This document shows, in pieces, positions 29,904 through 41,022 of a stretch of DNA of 64,000 nucleotides. Every line of letters begins with the position of its first letter. The first letter of the stretch is position 1. Source of the DNA: Agromyces sp. Root81 (GTDB taxonomy: Bacteria > Actinomycetota > Actinomycetes > Actinomycetales > Microbacteriaceae); assembly GCF_001429165.1 (NCBI RefSeq), contig NZ_LMIR01000002.1:482206-546205 (forward strand), given 5' to 3'. The notes beneath the pieces are model-generated. The model worked only from the letters and a program-made list of their open reading frames with translations, was not told the origin of the DNA and did not search any database. The translations under genes and the position numbers were made by a program.

Positions 29904-29938
29904 CGAAGGGCCCCGGTGCGATGCACCGGGGCCCTTCG
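29904..29938 (-). terminator. rplQ (alpha operon) terminator
   Basis: Perfect 16-bp stem, CGAAGGGCCCCGGTGC with its complement, around a 3-nt loop, 15 nt after the rplQ stop. Confidence 0.85.
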
Positions 29939-29953
29939 TGATCGAACAAGAGG

Positions 29954-30481
29954 CTACTTGGCCTCGGCGGCCTCCGCCTCGTCGGCGGCGACCTCGGTCG
30001 TCTCCTCGGCGGCAGCGTCGCTCGCCTCGACCTCGGTCGTCTCCTCGACGACCTCGGCCGGAGCCTCCTCGGCGACGGGCGCCTCGGCAGCGGCGGGCTT
30101 CGCAGCGCGCTTCTTCGGGGTCACGGGCTCGAGCACGAGCTCGATGACGGCCATGGGAGCGTTGTCGCCCTTGCGGTTTCCGATCTTCGTGATGCGGGTG
30201 TAGCCGCCCTCACGGTCGACGACCTGGGGGGCGATGACCGTGAACAGCTCGTGCACGACGGTCTTGTCGCCGATGACGGCGAGCACGCGACGGCGCGCGT
30301 GCAGGTCGCCGCGCTTGCCGAACGTCACCAGACGCTCGGCCAGCGGACGGAGGCGCTTGGCCTTCGTCTCGGTGGTGGTGATGCGCTTGTGCGTGAACAG
30401 CGCTGCAGCGAGGTTCGCGAGCATCAACCGCTCGTGGGCGGGGCCGCCTCCGAGGCGGGGGCCCTTCGTGGGCTTCGGCAT
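29954..30481 (-). CDS. rplQ: Ribosomal protein L17 with long acidic tail
   Basis: 175 residues against ~120 for E. coli L17. The first 120 are the L17 core: [61 protein letters not shown]. The remaining ~50 are Glu/Ala-rich ([23 protein letters not shown]). Last gene of the alpha operon, 50 nt after rpoA. Confidence 0.97.
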   Translation of the reverse strand: MPKPTKGPRLGGGPAHERLMLANLAAALFTHKRITTTETKAKRLRPLAERLVTFGKRGDLHARRRVLAVIGDKTVVHELFTVIAPQVVDREGGYTRITKIGNRKGDNAPMAVIELVLEPVTPKKRAAKPAAAEAPVAEEAPAEVVEETTEVEASDAAAEETTEVAADEAEAAEAK

Positions 30482-30531
30482 GGTTCGTTCTCTCCAGTAG
30501 GTGGGGGTTGGTGGGCGACCGCGAGGTCTGC

Positions 30532-31518
30532 CTAGTTCTCGTCGTCGAAGCCCGTGTAGAAGTGGGCGCCGTCGAATCCGGGGACGGAGTCCTTCAGCGA
30601 CAGGCCCATTTCGGTGAGCTTGTCCTTGACCTCATCCACCGACTTCTGACCGAAGTTGCGGATGTTCATGAGCTGCGACTCCGACAGGGCGACGAGCTCG
30701 GACACCGTGTTGATGCCCTCGCGCTTGAGGCAGTTGTAGCTGCGCACCGAGAGGTCGAGGTCTTCGATCGGGATCGAGAGCTCGCTGGAGAGCACGGCGT
30801 CGACCGGCGCGGGGCCGATCTCGATACCCTCGGCAGCGGTGTTCAGCTCGCGGGCGAGGCCGAACAGCTCGGTCAGCGTGCGGCCGGCCGAGGCGATCGC
30901 GTCGCGCGGCGTGATGGCCGGCTTCGACTCGACGTCGACCACGAGGCGGTCGAAGTCGGTGCGCTCGCCGGCACGGGTGGCCTCGACGCGGTAGGTGACC
31001 TTCAGGACCGGCGAGTAGATCGAGTCGACCGGGATCTGGCCGGCCTCGGAGTACTCGTTGCGGTTCTGGCTGGCCGAGACGTAGCCGCGGCCACGCTCGA
31101 TCGTGAGCTCGAGCTCGAACTTCGCCGAGTCGTTGAGTGTCGCGATGACCAGCTCGGGGTTGTGCACCTCGACGCCCGCGGGAGCGGAGATGTCGGCGGC
31201 GGTGACCTCACCGGCACCCTGCTTGCGCAGGTACGCGGTGATCGGCTCGTCGTGCTCGCTGGAGACGACCAGGTTCTTGATGTTGAGGATGATCTCGGTG
31301 ACATCCTCCTTCACGCCCGGAACGGTCGAGAACTCGTGGAGCACGCCGTCGATGCGGATGCTCGTCACGGCTGCGCCGGGGATCGAGGAGAGGAGGGTGC
31401 GACGGAGCGAGTTGCCCAGGGTGTAACCGAAGCCCGGCTCGAGGGGCTCGATCACGAAACGCGAACGGAACTCCGAGATGTTCTCTTCGGTGAGCGTCGG
31501 GCGCTGTGCGATCAGCAC
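30532..31518 (-). CDS. rpoA: RNA polymerase alpha subunit
   Basis: 328 residues, a normal length. The assembly domain has [36 protein letters not shown]; the C-terminal domain contains [44 protein letters not shown], which binds UP elements and activators. It lies downstream of rpsK with 138 nt between, holding a strong hairpin; rpsD is absent from the operon, as in other Micrococcales. Confidence 0.98.
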   Translation of the reverse strand: MLIAQRPTLTEENISEFRSRFVIEPLEPGFGYTLGNSLRRTLLSSIPGAAVTSIRIDGVLHEFSTVPGVKEDVTEIILNIKNLVVSSEHDEPITAYLRKQGAGEVTAADISAPAGVEVHNPELVIATLNDSAKFELELTIERGRGYVSASQNRNEYSEAGQIPVDSIYSPVLKVTYRVEATRAGERTDFDRLVVDVESKPAITPRDAIASAGRTLTELFGLARELNTAAEGIEIGPAPVDAVLSSELSIPIEDLDLSVRSYNCLKREGINTVSELVALSESQLMNIRNFGQKSVDEVKDKLTEMGLSLKDSVPGFDGAHFYTGFDDEN

Positions 31519-31598
31519 TGTTGATTCCTTTCGGCAGGGTGTCCGCTATATGACACCTGCGAGTACGAGGATCTTGAGTTGTGTGAGAGAACGGATGT

Positions 31599-31650
31599 CC
31601 CGGCGATCGAGGAGAGCCCGGCTGAGCCGGACCGCTCCTCGATCACCGGG
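31599..31650 (-). terminator. Long hairpin between rpsK and rpoA
   Basis: 16-bp outer stem (31599-31614 with 31635-31650, one G-U pair) plus an inner CCGGC/GCCGG stem. There is no T-run. In an operon this could be a partial terminator, an RNA-processing or stability element, setting rpoA output apart from the ribosomal proteins. Confidence 0.6.
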
Positions 31651-31656
31651 AGGGAA

Positions 31657-32055
31657 TCAGACGCGGCGACGCTTGGGCGGGCGGCATCCGTTGTGCGCCT
31701 GGGGCGTCACATCGTTGATGCTGCCGACCTCGAGGCCTGCGGCCTGGAGCGAGCGGATCGCGGTCTCACGGCCGGAGCCGGGGCCCTTGACGAAGACGTC
31801 GACCTTCTTCATGCCGTGCTCCTGCGCCTGGCGCGCAGCCGACTCGGCGGCGAGCTGCGCGGCGAACGGGGTCGACTTGCGCGAGCCCTTGAAGCCGACG
31901 CCACCGGAGGAGGCCCAGCTGATCACTGCACCGTTGGTGTCGGTGATCGAGACGATCGTGTTGTTGAACGTCGACTTGATGTGGGCCTGGCCCACGGCGA
32001 TGTTCTTCTTTTCCTTCTTGCGCGGCTTGCGAGTAGCCGCCTTGGGTGCTGCCAT
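31657..32055 (-). CDS. rpsK: Ribosomal protein S11
   Basis: 132 residues. [51 protein letters not shown] and [34 protein letters not shown] are the S11 signatures. Basic N-terminus [16 protein letters not shown]. 44 nt after rpsM. Confidence 0.98.
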   Translation of the reverse strand: MAAPKAATRKPRKKEKKNIAVGQAHIKSTFNNTIVSITDTNGAVISWASSGGVGFKGSRKSTPFAAQLAAESAARQAQEHGMKKVDVFVKGPGSGRETAIRSLQAAGLEVGSINDVTPQAHNGCRPPKRRRV

Positions 32056-32099
32056 GATTTCTCCTGAATCCTAGGGGCGCTGGATCACCGGGCCGAGGC

Positions 32100-32474
32100 C
32101 TAGCGAGCCTTCTTCTTGCCGGCCACGGTGCGCTTCGGGCCCTTGCGGGTGCGAGCGTTGGTCTTGGTGCGCTGGCCTCGGACCGGGAGACCGCGACGGT
32201 GGCGGATGCCCTCGTAGGAGCCGATCTCGACCTTGCGGCGGATGTCGGCGGCCACCTCACGGCGGAGGTCACCCTCGACCTTGAAGTTGCCTTCGATGTA
32301 ATCGCGGAGGGCGACGAGCTGCTCGTCGCTGAGGTCCTTCACGCGGATGTTTCCGTCGATGCCGGTCTCGGCGAGCGTGGTGAGCGCTCGCGTGCGGCCG
32401 ACGCCGTAGATGTAAGTCAGTGCGATCTCCACGCGCTTCTCGCGCGGGATGTCGACTCCTGCCAGACGTGCCAT
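32100..32474 (-). CDS. rpsM: Ribosomal protein S13
   Basis: 124 residues. [26 protein letters not shown], the [38 protein letters not shown] tail. Start ATG has AGGAG upstream (CAGGAGAAGCCAAAC). Follows rpmJ after 158 nt. Confidence 0.98.
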   Translation of the reverse strand: MARLAGVDIPREKRVEIALTYIYGVGRTRALTTLAETGIDGNIRVKDLSDEQLVALRDYIEGNFKVEGDLRREVAADIRRKVEIGSYEGIRHRRGLPVRGQRTKTNARTRKGPKRTVAGKKKAR

Positions 32475-32632
32475 GTTTGGCTTCTCCTGTTTCGAAGTGG
32501 AGGTGTGGAACAACGCCGGTGCCCGGGCCTCCGACCCGAGGTGTCCCCGCGGCATCCGATGATGCCGGCGGTTCTGGCGCTGCCGATGTATTCAGTTGTG
32601 GGATGCAGGCGCCTAGCGCCCTTGTCTGGTGA

Positions 32633-32749
32633 CTAGCCCTGGCGCTGCTTGTGGCGCGGGTTCGACTTGCAGATGACCATGACGCGGCCGTGGCGGCGAA
32701 TCACCTTGCAGTGGTCGCAGATGGGCTTGACGCTGGGGTTGACCTTCAC
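32633..32749 (-). CDS. rpmJ: Ribosomal protein L36 (zinc-binding type)
   Basis: A 38-residue reading from [22 protein letters not shown], then [16 protein letters not shown]. The CxxC...C...H zinc ligands of the C+ form are intact. It lies between infA and rpsM, its normal place. The 157 nt after it before rpsM hold two small hairpins, one from GGCATC/GGATGCC. Confidence 0.95.
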   Translation of the reverse strand: MKVNPSVKPICDHCKVIRRHGRVMVICKSNPRHKQRQG

Positions 32750-32817
32750 GATTGTTCCTTGATGTCGCTGTCCTCGTACCCGCGGGACGCCGCGGGCCGT
32801 TACTTTCCGAACAGCCC

Positions 32818-33039
32818 TTACTTGTAGCGGTAGACGATGCGGCCGCGCGTCAGGTCGTATGGGCTCAGCTCGACGATCACGCGGTCTCCGGGGAGGATGC
32901 GGATGTAGTGCTGGCGCATCTTTCCCGAGATGTGCGCGAGGACCTTGTGACCGTTCGTGAGTTCCACCCGGAACATCGCGTTCGGGAGGGCCTCGGTGAC
33001 CGAGCCTTCAATCTCGATGACGCCGTCTTTCTTGGCCAT
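32818..33039 (-). CDS. infA: Translation initiation factor IF-1
   Basis: 73 residues: [54 protein letters not shown] and the C-terminal [14 protein letters not shown]-fold protein that blocks the ribosomal A site in initiation. Start ATG; a GATAGT hexamer lies 6 nt before it. infA-rpmJ-rpsM-rpsK-rpoA-rplQ form the alpha operon. Confidence 0.98.
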   Translation of the reverse strand: MAKKDGVIEIEGSVTEALPNAMFRVELTNGHKVLAHISGKMRQHYIRILPGDRVIVELSPYDLTRGRIVYRYK

Positions 33040-33104
33040 AGCCTCACTATCGCTTGGAGTTTGGGATGCTGGTCGTGCGATGGTTCCGCTCGCCGAGCCC
33101 GTGG

Positions 33105-33124
33105 AACCGTGAGGAATCACGGTT
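33105..33124. other. Hairpin in the ptsI/infA interval
   Basis: Perfect 8-bp stem AACCGTGA/TCACGGTT with a GGAA loop, followed 9 nt on by a second, GCATGCC/GGCGTGC (33133-33152, one mismatch). On the - strand they lie after ptsI and about 65 nt before infA; terminator of ptsI is the simplest reading. Confidence 0.5.
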
Positions 33125-33216
33125 CGTCAGGCATGCCGAAGCAGGCGTGCAGAACACCAAGGGTCAACTCTAGGTGATTCCGACCGTTTTCGCCAGTCGG
33201 GCCCGTATTCGCCGCG

Positions 33217-34899
33217 CTACGACGATGCACCGCCGGCGTCGAGGCGCTCGGCGGCGGCCGTCTCGGCCGCAGCCCTGGCCTCGGCGGCTCCCTCAGACGC
33301 CATGGCAGCCCGCGCGAGCTCCTTCGCGTCGCTCAGGCGGTAGCGCGAGAGCGAGGCGCGCACGTCGGCGAGCGCCGACGGCGACATCGACAGGCTGGTG
33401 GCGCCGAGGCCGACGAGCACGACCGCCAGCAGCGGGTCGGCTGCGGCCTCGCCGCAGATGCCGACGGGCTTGCCGAGCGCTGCGCCCGCGGCCCCGACAT
33501 CGGCGATCAGGCGGAGCACCGCTGGGTGCCAGGGGTCCTGCAGTGCCGCGACGGTGCCGAGCAGCCGGTCGGCGGCCATCGTGTACTGGGTGAGATCGTT
33601 CGTGCCGATCGAGGCGAAGTCGCACACGGCGAGGACCCGGTCGGCGATGAGCGCGGCCGACGGCGTCTCGACCATCACCCCGGCGACGGCGACGCCGAGC
33701 TCCTTCGCGAGTGCGGTGAAGTACCGGGCCTCCTCCACCGTGGCGATCATCGGCGCCATGACCTCGAGTTCGGCGGCGGTCGCGGCATCCGCAGCCGCGA
33801 GCGCGGTGAGCTGCTCCCGCAGGATCGCCTCGGTACGCCGAAGGGCGCGGATGCCCCGGAGTCCGAGCGCGGGGTTGGCCTCTGGTGCGTCGTTGAGGAA
33901 GGCGAGCGGCTTGTCGGCTCCGGCATCGAGCACTCGCACCACGACCTTCCGGCCGGCGAACGCCGTGAGCAGGCGCGTGTACTGCACCTGCTGTTCGCGC
34001 ACGCTCGGCGCGACCTCCGCATCGAGGAACAGGAACTCGGTTCGGAACAGTCCGACGCCCTCTGCGCCGAGTCGCAACGCCTCGGCGGCGCCGTCGGCCG
34101 AGCCGAGGTTCGCCAGCAGCGGCACCGGTGTGCCGTCGGCGAGGGCGCCGGGCCTGAGCGGTGCGGCGGCCCGGGCGGCGCGCTCGGCGATCCTCGCCCG
34201 CGCCGCGGCGAGCTCCTGGTCGGTGGGCGCGGCGACGACGAGCCCGTGCGCCGCGTCGACGATCACGGTGTCGCCGTCGGCGAGGCCGGCGGCATCCGCT
34301 GCACCGACGACGGCGACGATCGACTTCTCGCGCGCGAGGATCGCCGTGTGCGAGGTCGGTCCCCCGTCGATCGTGACGAGCGCCTGCACCTGGTCGAGGT
34401 CGAGCATCGCCGTGTCGGCGGGCGCGAGGTCGCGGGCCACGAGCACGAACGGATGCCCCGGGTCGGGCACTCCCGGCTCGGGCAGCTTCAGCAGGTGGGC
34501 GATGACGCGCTGCGCGATGTCGTCGAGATCGGCGGCCCGCTCCCCCAGGTACCCGCCCATGCCGGCGAGCACGTCGCGGTAGTACGCGAACGCCTCGAAC
34601 ACCGCGCGTTCGGCGGTCCTGCCCGTCGCGAGCCTCGTCGTCACGTCATCGATGATGCTCGGATCCTCGGCCATCATGGCCTGCGCCTCGAGCACGTCCT
34701 TCGCCGCACCACCGGCCTTCGCGCCGCGGCGTGCGAGTTCGGCGGCCACGACCGAGAGCGAGGCCCTCGCCCGTTCCCCCTCGCGGTCGGGATCGAGATG
34801 GCTCGGCCGGTCGACGGGCTCGGGGAGCGGGTCAGCCATCCGCACGACCGATCCGACCGCAACGCCCTGGCCGATCCCAGCGCCCGTGATCTCCCCCAT
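33217..34899 (-). CDS. ptsI: Phosphoenolpyruvate-protein phosphotransferase (PTS enzyme I)
   Basis: 560 residues, the usual EI length. The N-terminal part starts ITGAGIGQGVAVGSVVRM; the phosphorylatable His is in TIDGGPTSHTAILAREK; the PEP-binding barrel has GVGLFRTEFLFLD, IGTNDLTQYTMAADR and the catalytic Cys in VGICGEAAAD. EI takes phosphate from PEP to HPr to drive sugar uptake. No HPr gene or sugar permease is nearby; the gene sits alone between map and infA, inside the ribosomal cluster. In-frame sequence before the chosen ATG is low-complexity. Confidence 0.96.
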   Translation of the reverse strand: MGEITGAGIGQGVAVGSVVRMADPLPEPVDRPSHLDPDREGERARASLSVVAAELARRGAKAGGAAKDVLEAQAMMAEDPSIIDDVTTRLATGRTAERAVFEAFAYYRDVLAGMGGYLGERAADLDDIAQRVIAHLLKLPEPGVPDPGHPFVLVARDLAPADTAMLDLDQVQALVTIDGGPTSHTAILAREKSIVAVVGAADAAGLADGDTVIVDAAHGLVVAAPTDQELAAARARIAERAARAAAPLRPGALADGTPVPLLANLGSADGAAEALRLGAEGVGLFRTEFLFLDAEVAPSVREQQVQYTRLLTAFAGRKVVVRVLDAGADKPLAFLNDAPEANPALGLRGIRALRRTEAILREQLTALAAADAATAAELEVMAPMIATVEEARYFTALAKELGVAVAGVMVETPSAALIADRVLAVCDFASIGTNDLTQYTMAADRLLGTVAALQDPWHPAVLRLIADVGAAGAALGKPVGICGEAAADPLLAVVLVGLGATSLSMSPSALADVRASLSRYRLSDAKELARAAMASEGAAEARAAAETAAAERLDAGGASS

Positions 34900-35051
34900 C
34901 AGCGCCGCCCGCTCACCGGTGCGCGCAGCTCGGATGCCGGTCCGATTCGGACTGTGCGTTCCTGCATGTGCCCGGCCTCCGTCGCGAGTATCCGTCGCTT
35001 TCACCCTAGCCGTCCCATGGGCAGCGGCCGAGTCGATCGGCGCGGGGCGCA

Positions 35052-35138
35052 GCCGCCTGAGGGCGCGACCCATCCCGTACATGCCACGGTGTTCGCACGG
35101 GCACTGAAGCCGCTCGAGCGCGAGCGCCCCTCAGGCGC
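35052..35138. repeat. Inverted repeat downstream of map
   Basis: Arms GCCGCCTGAGGGCGC (35052-35066) and GCGCCCCTCAGGCGC (35124-35138) pair over ~13 bp around a 57-nt loop. The right arm begins 3 nt after the map stop on the - strand. Probably the end of the secY-adk-map transcript, though the loop is long for a terminator. Confidence 0.4.
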
Positions 35139-35141
35139 CCG

Positions 35142-35969
35142 CTACTCGATGGGAACGGGTCGCACACCGAACGGTGCGAGGCCGGCCGCCCCGCCGTCTG
35201 GCGCGGTCAGCACCCAGACCCCAGCGGCGTGCACCGCCACCGAGTGCTCCCAGTGCGCGGAGTCCGAGCCGTCGGACGTGGTGACCGTCCACTCGTCGTC
35301 GCGCGTGAACGTGTCGATCGATCCACCCACGATCATGGGCTCGATGGCGACGACGAGACCGGGCTTCACGGCAGGGCCGCGACGATCGACGCGGTAGTTG
35401 AAGACCGGCGGCTCCTCGTGCATCGAGCGGCCGATGCCGTGACCGACGTAGTCCGTGAGGATGCCGTAGTCGCCCTCGCTCCGCACGTACTCCTCCATCA
35501 CCGCGCCGACCTCGTTGAGATGCCGCGCGCGAGCGAGCGTGGCGATGCCGAGCCACAGGGCCTGCTCCGTGACCCTGCTGAGCTCCTCCCGCGACGCCAC
35601 CACGTCGGGACGCGCTGCGTCGGGCAGCACGACGGTGAACGCCGAGTCGCCGTTCCAGCCGTCGACCTCCGCACCGCCGTCGACCGAGACGATGTCACCG
35701 GCACGGAACGGACGATCGCCCGGAATGCCGTGCACGACGTCGTCGTCGACCGAGACGCACAGCGTGTGCCGGTACCCGGGGACGAGCTGGAAGTTCGGGA
35801 CCCCGCCGGCCTCGCGGATCACGCGTTCGGCCGCGGCGTCGAGCTCCAGCGGGGTCGCGCCGGGCACGAGCAGGCTGCGCACCTCGGCGAGGGCCGATGC
35901 GGTCACCTCACCGGCCGCCCGCATCGAGCGGAGCTCGGCGGGCGACTTGTAGATCGAACGTCGGAACAC
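35142..35969 (-). CDS. map: Methionine aminopeptidase, type I
   Basis: 275 residues. SVDGGAEVDGWNGDSAFTVVL holds the two metal-binding Asp, DYVGHGIGRSMHEEPPVFNY the His, VVAIEPMIVGG and AHWEHSVAV the Glu ligands. It removes N-terminal Met from nascent proteins. GTG start 9 nt after adk with no clear ribosome site. Operon secY-adk-map. The C-terminal ~20 residues (LAPFGVRPVPIE) are an ordinary actinobacterial tail. Confidence 0.96.
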   Translation of the reverse strand: MFRRSIYKSPAELRSMRAAGEVTASALAEVRSLLVPGATPLELDAAAERVIREAGGVPNFQLVPGYRHTLCVSVDDDVVHGIPGDRPFRAGDIVSVDGGAEVDGWNGDSAFTVVLPDAARPDVVASREELSRVTEQALWLGIATLARARHLNEVGAVMEEYVRSEGDYGILTDYVGHGIGRSMHEEPPVFNYRVDRRGPAVKPGLVVAIEPMIVGGSIDTFTRDDEWTVTTSDGSDSAHWEHSVAVHAAGVWVLTAPDGGAAGLAPFGVRPVPIE

Positions 35970-35978
35970 CGAAACGGC

Positions 35979-36601
35979 TCAGGCGGAGACGGCGTCGCCG
36001 GCGTCGGGGGCGAGTCCGCGCTCTGCGAGCGCCGAGAAGATCCGCCGGGTGACCTCGTCGAGCGTGCCGACGCCGTCGATGCGCACGACGACGCCGCGTT
36101 CGCGGTACACGTCGAGGATCGGGGCGGTCTCGCGCTCGTAGATCGCCAGCCGGTTCGCGATGACCTCTTCGGTGTCGTCGGTGCGTCCCTGCTGGGCGGC
36201 CCGCTGCCGCAGGCGCGCGATGCTCTCGTCGCGGGGCACCTCCAGCTCGATCACGGCGTCGAGCGCCTCGCCGCGGGCGGTGAGGAACGCGTCGAGGTCG
36301 TCGACCTGCCCTCGGTTGCGCGGGTACCCGTCGAGGACGAAGCCGCTCGCGGCATCCGCCTGCTCGAGGCGATCGCGCACGAGTTCGCTCGTGAGCTCGT
36401 CGGGGACGAGGTCACCGGCCTCGATGATCGACTGGACCCGCTTGCCGAGCTCGGTGCCGCCCGAGACATTCGCTCGGAAGATGTCGCCGGTGGCGACCTG
36501 GGGCACTCCGAACGCCTCCGCGACGAGCACGCCCTGCGTTCCCTTGCCGGAGCCCTGGGGCCCGACGATCAGAAAGCGAGCTGAGCCGGTTGCGGAAGCC
36601 G

Positions 36602-36605
<4 letters not shown>
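35979..36605 (-). CDS. adk: Adenylate kinase
   Basis: 208 residues. P-loop FLIVGPQGSGKGTQ, ATGDIFRANVSGGTELGK, and FVLDGYPRNRGQVDDLDAFL. The LID is short (QQGRTDDTEEVIANRL) with no zinc cysteines, the short-form enzyme. Interconverts AMP+ATP and 2 ADP. ATG overlaps the secY stop in ATGA. Confidence 0.97.
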
Positions 36606-37924
<1,319 letters not shown>

Positions 37925-37964
37925 TCGTCCTCCTGTTGCTCCGTGTGGAGTCAGTCCATATGCG

Positions 37965-38020
37965 GCTCGAGCCAGTCGAGACCCCCGTGAATCATACGCG
38001 AGGTCCCGACTGGCTCGAAC
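37965..38020 (-). other. rplO-secY hairpin with embedded -10-like box
   Basis: 18-nt arms matching at 16 positions (37965-37982 and 38003-38020) around a 20-nt loop. On the - strand the loop carries TATGAT (37991-37996), a good -10, about 65 nt before secY; no good -35 is visible. The arm motif GTCTCGACTGGCTCGAGC resembles the GTTTCGACAGGCTCGATC element before rpsJ. Confidence 0.5.
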
Positions 38021-38040
38021 AATCGGTGCTGTTTCCGGTC

Positions 38041-38709
38041 TTACTTGACCGAGCCGCCAGCGGCGACGATCTTCTGCTCGGCCGAGCCGGAGACCTTGTC
38101 GACCGCGACGTTGAGCTTCACCTGGATGTCACCGTTGCCGAGAACCTTGACGCGCTCGTTCTTGCGAACGGCGCCCTTCTCGACGAGGTCGGCGATCGTG
38201 ACGTCGCCGCCCTTCGGGTACAGCTCGGCGAGCTTGTCCAGGTTCACGACCTGGAACTCGACGCGGAACGGGTTCTTGAAGCCGCGCAGCTTCGGCGCAC
38301 GCATGTGGTACGGAAGCTGGCCACCCTCGAAACCGGGGCGGATGTTGTTGCGAGCCTTCGAGCCCTTGGTGCCTCGACCGGCCGTCTTGCCCTTCGAACC
38401 CTCACCGCGTCCGACGCGGGTCTTGTCCTTCTTGGCACCCGGAGCCGGGCGGAGGTGGTGGACCTTCAGCACCTGCTCGCGCTTCTCCGCGACGTCCGCC
38501 TTGGGGGCTGCCTTCTTCGCGGGGGCCTTCTTCGCCGGAGCCTTGGGGGCTTCGGCCGCGTCGGCCTTCGCTGCAGCAGCCTTTGCGGGCGCCTTCTTCT
38601 CGGCGGCGGCCTTGGGGGCTGCCTTCGCGGCGGCGGGCTTGTCGGCCGTCTTCTTCGCCGGAGCCTTCTTGGGGGCTTCGGCGGCGACGTCCTTCTTCTC
38701 GTCAGCCAT
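38041..38709 (-). CDS. rplO: Ribosomal protein L15 with histone-like N-terminal extension
   Basis: 222 residues; ordinary L15 has about 145-150. The core starts near residue 80 ([40 protein letters not shown]) and runs to [13 protein letters not shown]. The first ~75 residues are Ala/Lys/Pro repeats ([22 protein letters not shown]) like the tails of actinobacterial HupB or histone H1. Such a basic tail would bind RNA or DNA. 1-nt overlap with rpmD's stop region (TAATG). Confidence 0.95.
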   Translation of the reverse strand: MADEKKDVAAEAPKKAPAKKTADKPAAAKAAPKAAAEKKAPAKAAAAKADAAEAPKAPAKKAPAKKAAPKADVAEKREQVLKVHHLRPAPGAKKDKTRVGRGEGSKGKTAGRGTKGSKARNNIRPGFEGGQLPYHMRAPKLRGFKNPFRVEFQVVNLDKLAELYPKGGDVTIADLVEKGAVRKNERVKVLGNGDIQVKLNVAVDKVSGSAEQKIVAAGGSVK

Positions 38710-38894
38710 TAGTCAATCTCCTCAACCTTCACGAGGTGCGCGACGGTGTTCACGTAGCCGCGGTTCTGCGGGTTGTCCTCGCGAACGACCGACTGGCCGA
38801 TGCGCTTGAGTCCGAGGCTGCGCAGCGTGTCGCGCTGGTACTGCTTCTCGCTCACCTTGGACTTGATCTGGGTCACCTTCAGCTGCTTGGCCAT
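38709..38894 (-). CDS. rpmD: Ribosomal protein L30
   Basis: 61 residues: [59 protein letters not shown], the full L30 with the RxTLxxLGL motif. Its ATG shares one base with the rpsE stop (TGATG). Confidence 0.98.
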   Translation of the reverse strand: MAKQLKVTQIKSKVSEKQYQRDTLRSLGLKRIGQSVVREDNPQNRGYVNTVAHLVKVEEID

Positions 38895-39595
38895 CAGGCA
38901 CCTGCCTTCGCTGCTGCGGCGGCCTCGGCCGCCTGTGCCTCGGCACGCAGCAGACGGGCCGGAGCGACCTCGTCGTAGGCGAGGCCACGACGGGCAGCGA
39001 CTGCGCGCGGCTCTTCGAGCTGCTGCAGGGCCGCGACCGTGGCGTGCACGATGTTGATGGTGTTCGACGAACCGAGCGACTTGCTCAGGACGTCGTGGAT
39101 GCCGGCGCACTCGAGCACCGCACGCACGGGACCACCGGCGATGACACCGGTACCGGCCGAAGCGGGGCGGAGCAGGACGACGCCGGCTGCAGCCTCACCC
39201 TGGACGGGGTGCGGGATGGTGGCGCCGACGCGAGGAACGCGGAAGAAGTTCTTCTTCGCCTCCTCGACGCCCTTCGAGATCGCGGTCGGGACCTCGCGCG
39301 CCTTGCCGTAGCCGACGCCGACGAGTCCGTTGCCATCGCCCACGACGACGAGCGCCGTGAAGCTGAAGCGACGGCCGCCCTTGACGACCTTCGACACGCG
39401 GTTGATGGTCACGACGCGCTCGAGGAACTGGCTCTTCTCGGCGTCGCGGCCACCGCGGTCGCGGCCGCCCTGGTTCCGGTCACGACCGCCGCCACGACGG
39501 TTGTCGCGCTCGTTGCGAGCCGGCTCCGAAGCTGCTGCCGTCTCGACGGGTGCCTCTGCGGTCACCTCGGTCTCCTTCGTAGTGTTCTCGCTCAC
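38894..39595 (-). CDS. rpsE: Ribosomal protein S5 with RGG-like N-terminal tail
   Basis: 233 residues, some 60 more than E. coli S5. The S5 core runs from [22 protein letters not shown] through [23 protein letters not shown] to [29 protein letters not shown]. The first ~50 residues are acidic, then Arg/Gly/Asp-rich ([17 protein letters not shown]), suggesting RNA binding. Overlaps rplR by 4 nt. Confidence 0.96.
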   Translation of the reverse strand: MSENTTKETEVTAEAPVETAAASEPARNERDNRRGGGRDRNQGGRDRGGRDAEKSQFLERVVTINRVSKVVKGGRRFSFTALVVVGDGNGLVGVGYGKAREVPTAISKGVEEAKKNFFRVPRVGATIPHPVQGEAAAGVVLLRPASAGTGVIAGGPVRAVLECAGIHDVLSKSLGSSNTINIVHATVAALQQLEEPRAVAARRGLAYDEVAPARLLRAEAQAAEAAAAAKAGA

Positions 39596-39951
39596 AGGTT
39601 GAGCCCTGCCTCTCGCGCTCCATCGGCGATCGCTGCGACGCGACCGGCGTACTTGTTGCCGCCGCGGTCGAAGACGACGGACTCGATGCCGGCCTTCTTC
39701 GCACGCTCTGCGACGAGCTCGCCGACCTTCTTGGCCTTGGCGGTCTTGTCACCGTCGAATCCACGGAGGTCTGCCTCCATGGTCGAGGCGCTGGCGACCG
39801 TGAGGCCCTTGCTGTCGTCGACGACCTGCACGAACACGTGACGGGCCGAACGGGTGACGACGAGGCGCGGGCGCAGCTCGGTGCCGACGACCTTCTTGCG
39901 AAGGCGGGTGTGGCGGCGCGAACGCGCAGCCGTCTTGGTCTTCACAGCCAT
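39592..39951 (-). CDS. rplR: Ribosomal protein L18
   Basis: 119 residues: [35 protein letters not shown] at the start and [27 protein letters not shown] at the end, the 5S rRNA-binding L18. 4-nt overlap with rpsE and 2 nt after rplF. Confidence 0.98.
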   Translation of the reverse strand: MAVKTKTAARSRRHTRLRKKVVGTELRPRLVVTRSARHVFVQVVDDSKGLTVASASTMEADLRGFDGDKTAKAKKVGELVAERAKKAGIESVVFDRGGNKYAGRVAAIADGAREAGLNL

Positions 39952-39953
39952 GA

Positions 39954-40490
39954 TTACTTACCTGACTTTCCGGCCTTGCGACGCACGACCTCGCCGGCGT
40001 AGCGGATGCCCTTGCCCTTGTACGGCTCGGGCTTCTTGATCTTGCGGATGTTCGCGGCGGTCTCGCCGACGGCCTGCTTGTCGATGCCCGCGACCGTGAT
40101 CTTGTTGTTGCCCTCGACGGTCAGCGTGATGCCGGCCGGCGCCTCGACGACGACGGGGTGCGAGAAACCGAGCGCGAGTTCGAGGGACGAGCCCTTCTGC
40201 GCGACGCGGTAACCGGTGCCGACGATCTCGAGTGCCTTCGAGTAGCCCTGGGTGACGCCGATGATCTGGTTGGCGATCAGGGTGCGCGTGAGGCCGTGGA
40301 GCGAACGCGAGGTGCGCTCGTCGTCGGGGCGGGTGACGAGAACCTGGTTCTCTTCGAGCTTGACCTCGATGGGGGCGGCGACGGTGAGCGCGAGCTCACC
40401 CTTCGGGCCCTTGACCGAAACGGCCTGGCCGTCGATCTTGACGTCGACGCCCGCGGGGATGTCGATGGGGAGTCGTCCGATTCGTGACAT
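39954..40490 (-). CDS. rplF: Ribosomal protein L6
   Basis: 178 residues. [59 protein letters not shown] and the end [26 protein letters not shown] are L6 signatures. 4 nt after rpsH. Confidence 0.98.
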   Translation of the reverse strand: MSRIGRLPIDIPAGVDVKIDGQAVSVKGPKGELALTVAAPIEVKLEENQVLVTRPDDERTSRSLHGLTRTLIANQIIGVTQGYSKALEIVGTGYRVAQKGSSLELALGFSHPVVVEAPAGITLTVEGNNKITVAGIDKQAVGETAANIRKIKKPEPYKGKGIRYAGEVVRRKAGKSGK

Positions 40491-40494
40491 GGAA

Positions 40495-40893
40495 CTACCA
40501 CACGTAGGCGAGGACTTCTCCGCCTACGCCCTTCTTCTCGGCCTGACGGTCGGTGAGCAGACCGCTGGAGGTGGACAGGATGGCAACGCCGAGGCCGCCG
40601 AGCACCTTGGGGAGCTCCGTCGACTTCGCGTAGACGCGGAGGCCGGGCTTGGAGACGCGCTTGATGCCAGCGATCGAACGCTCGCGGTTGGGGCCGAACT
40701 TCAGCTGCAGCGTGAGCGTCTTGCCCACGCGAGCCTCGGTCAGCTCGAAGTCCGCGATGTAGCCCTCCTTCTTCAAGATCTCGGCGATGTTCGCCTTTAG
40801 CTTGGAGTTGGGCATCGACACGGAGTCGTGGTGTGCGGAGTTCGCGTTCCGCAGACGGGTCAGCATGTCAGCGACCGGGTCGGTCATCGTCAT
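40495..40893 (-). CDS. rpsH: Ribosomal protein S8
   Basis: 132 residues: [42 protein letters not shown] and [34 protein letters not shown]8 is the translational repressor of spc operons in E. coli. The 129 nt before it, where a S14 gene often lies, holds only a terminator-like hairpin. Confidence 0.98.
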   Translation of the reverse strand: MTMTDPVADMLTRLRNANSAHHDSVSMPNSKLKANIAEILKKEGYIADFELTEARVGKTLTLQLKFGPNRERSIAGIKRVSKPGLRVYAKSTELPKVLGGLGVAILSTSSGLLTDRQAEKKGVGGEVLAYVW

Positions 40894-40986
40894 GACGAGT
40901 GTTTCCTTACGTTCACCAGGTTTCAGCGCCCGTTACACGAGCGATGACCTGTGGTGTCGGTTTCCCACGGATGCGGGAGACCGGGT

Positions 40987-41018
40987 CGGATGCTGCGGGC
41001 GCGAGCCCGCAGCATCCG
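40987..41018 (-). terminator. Terminator-like hairpin between rplE and rpsH
   Basis: Perfect 14-bp stem CGGATGCTGCGGGC with its complement and a GCGA loop, 4 nt after the rplE stop. No gene (in particular no rpsN) fits in this interval. Confidence 0.75.
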
Positions 41019-41022
41019 GGGT

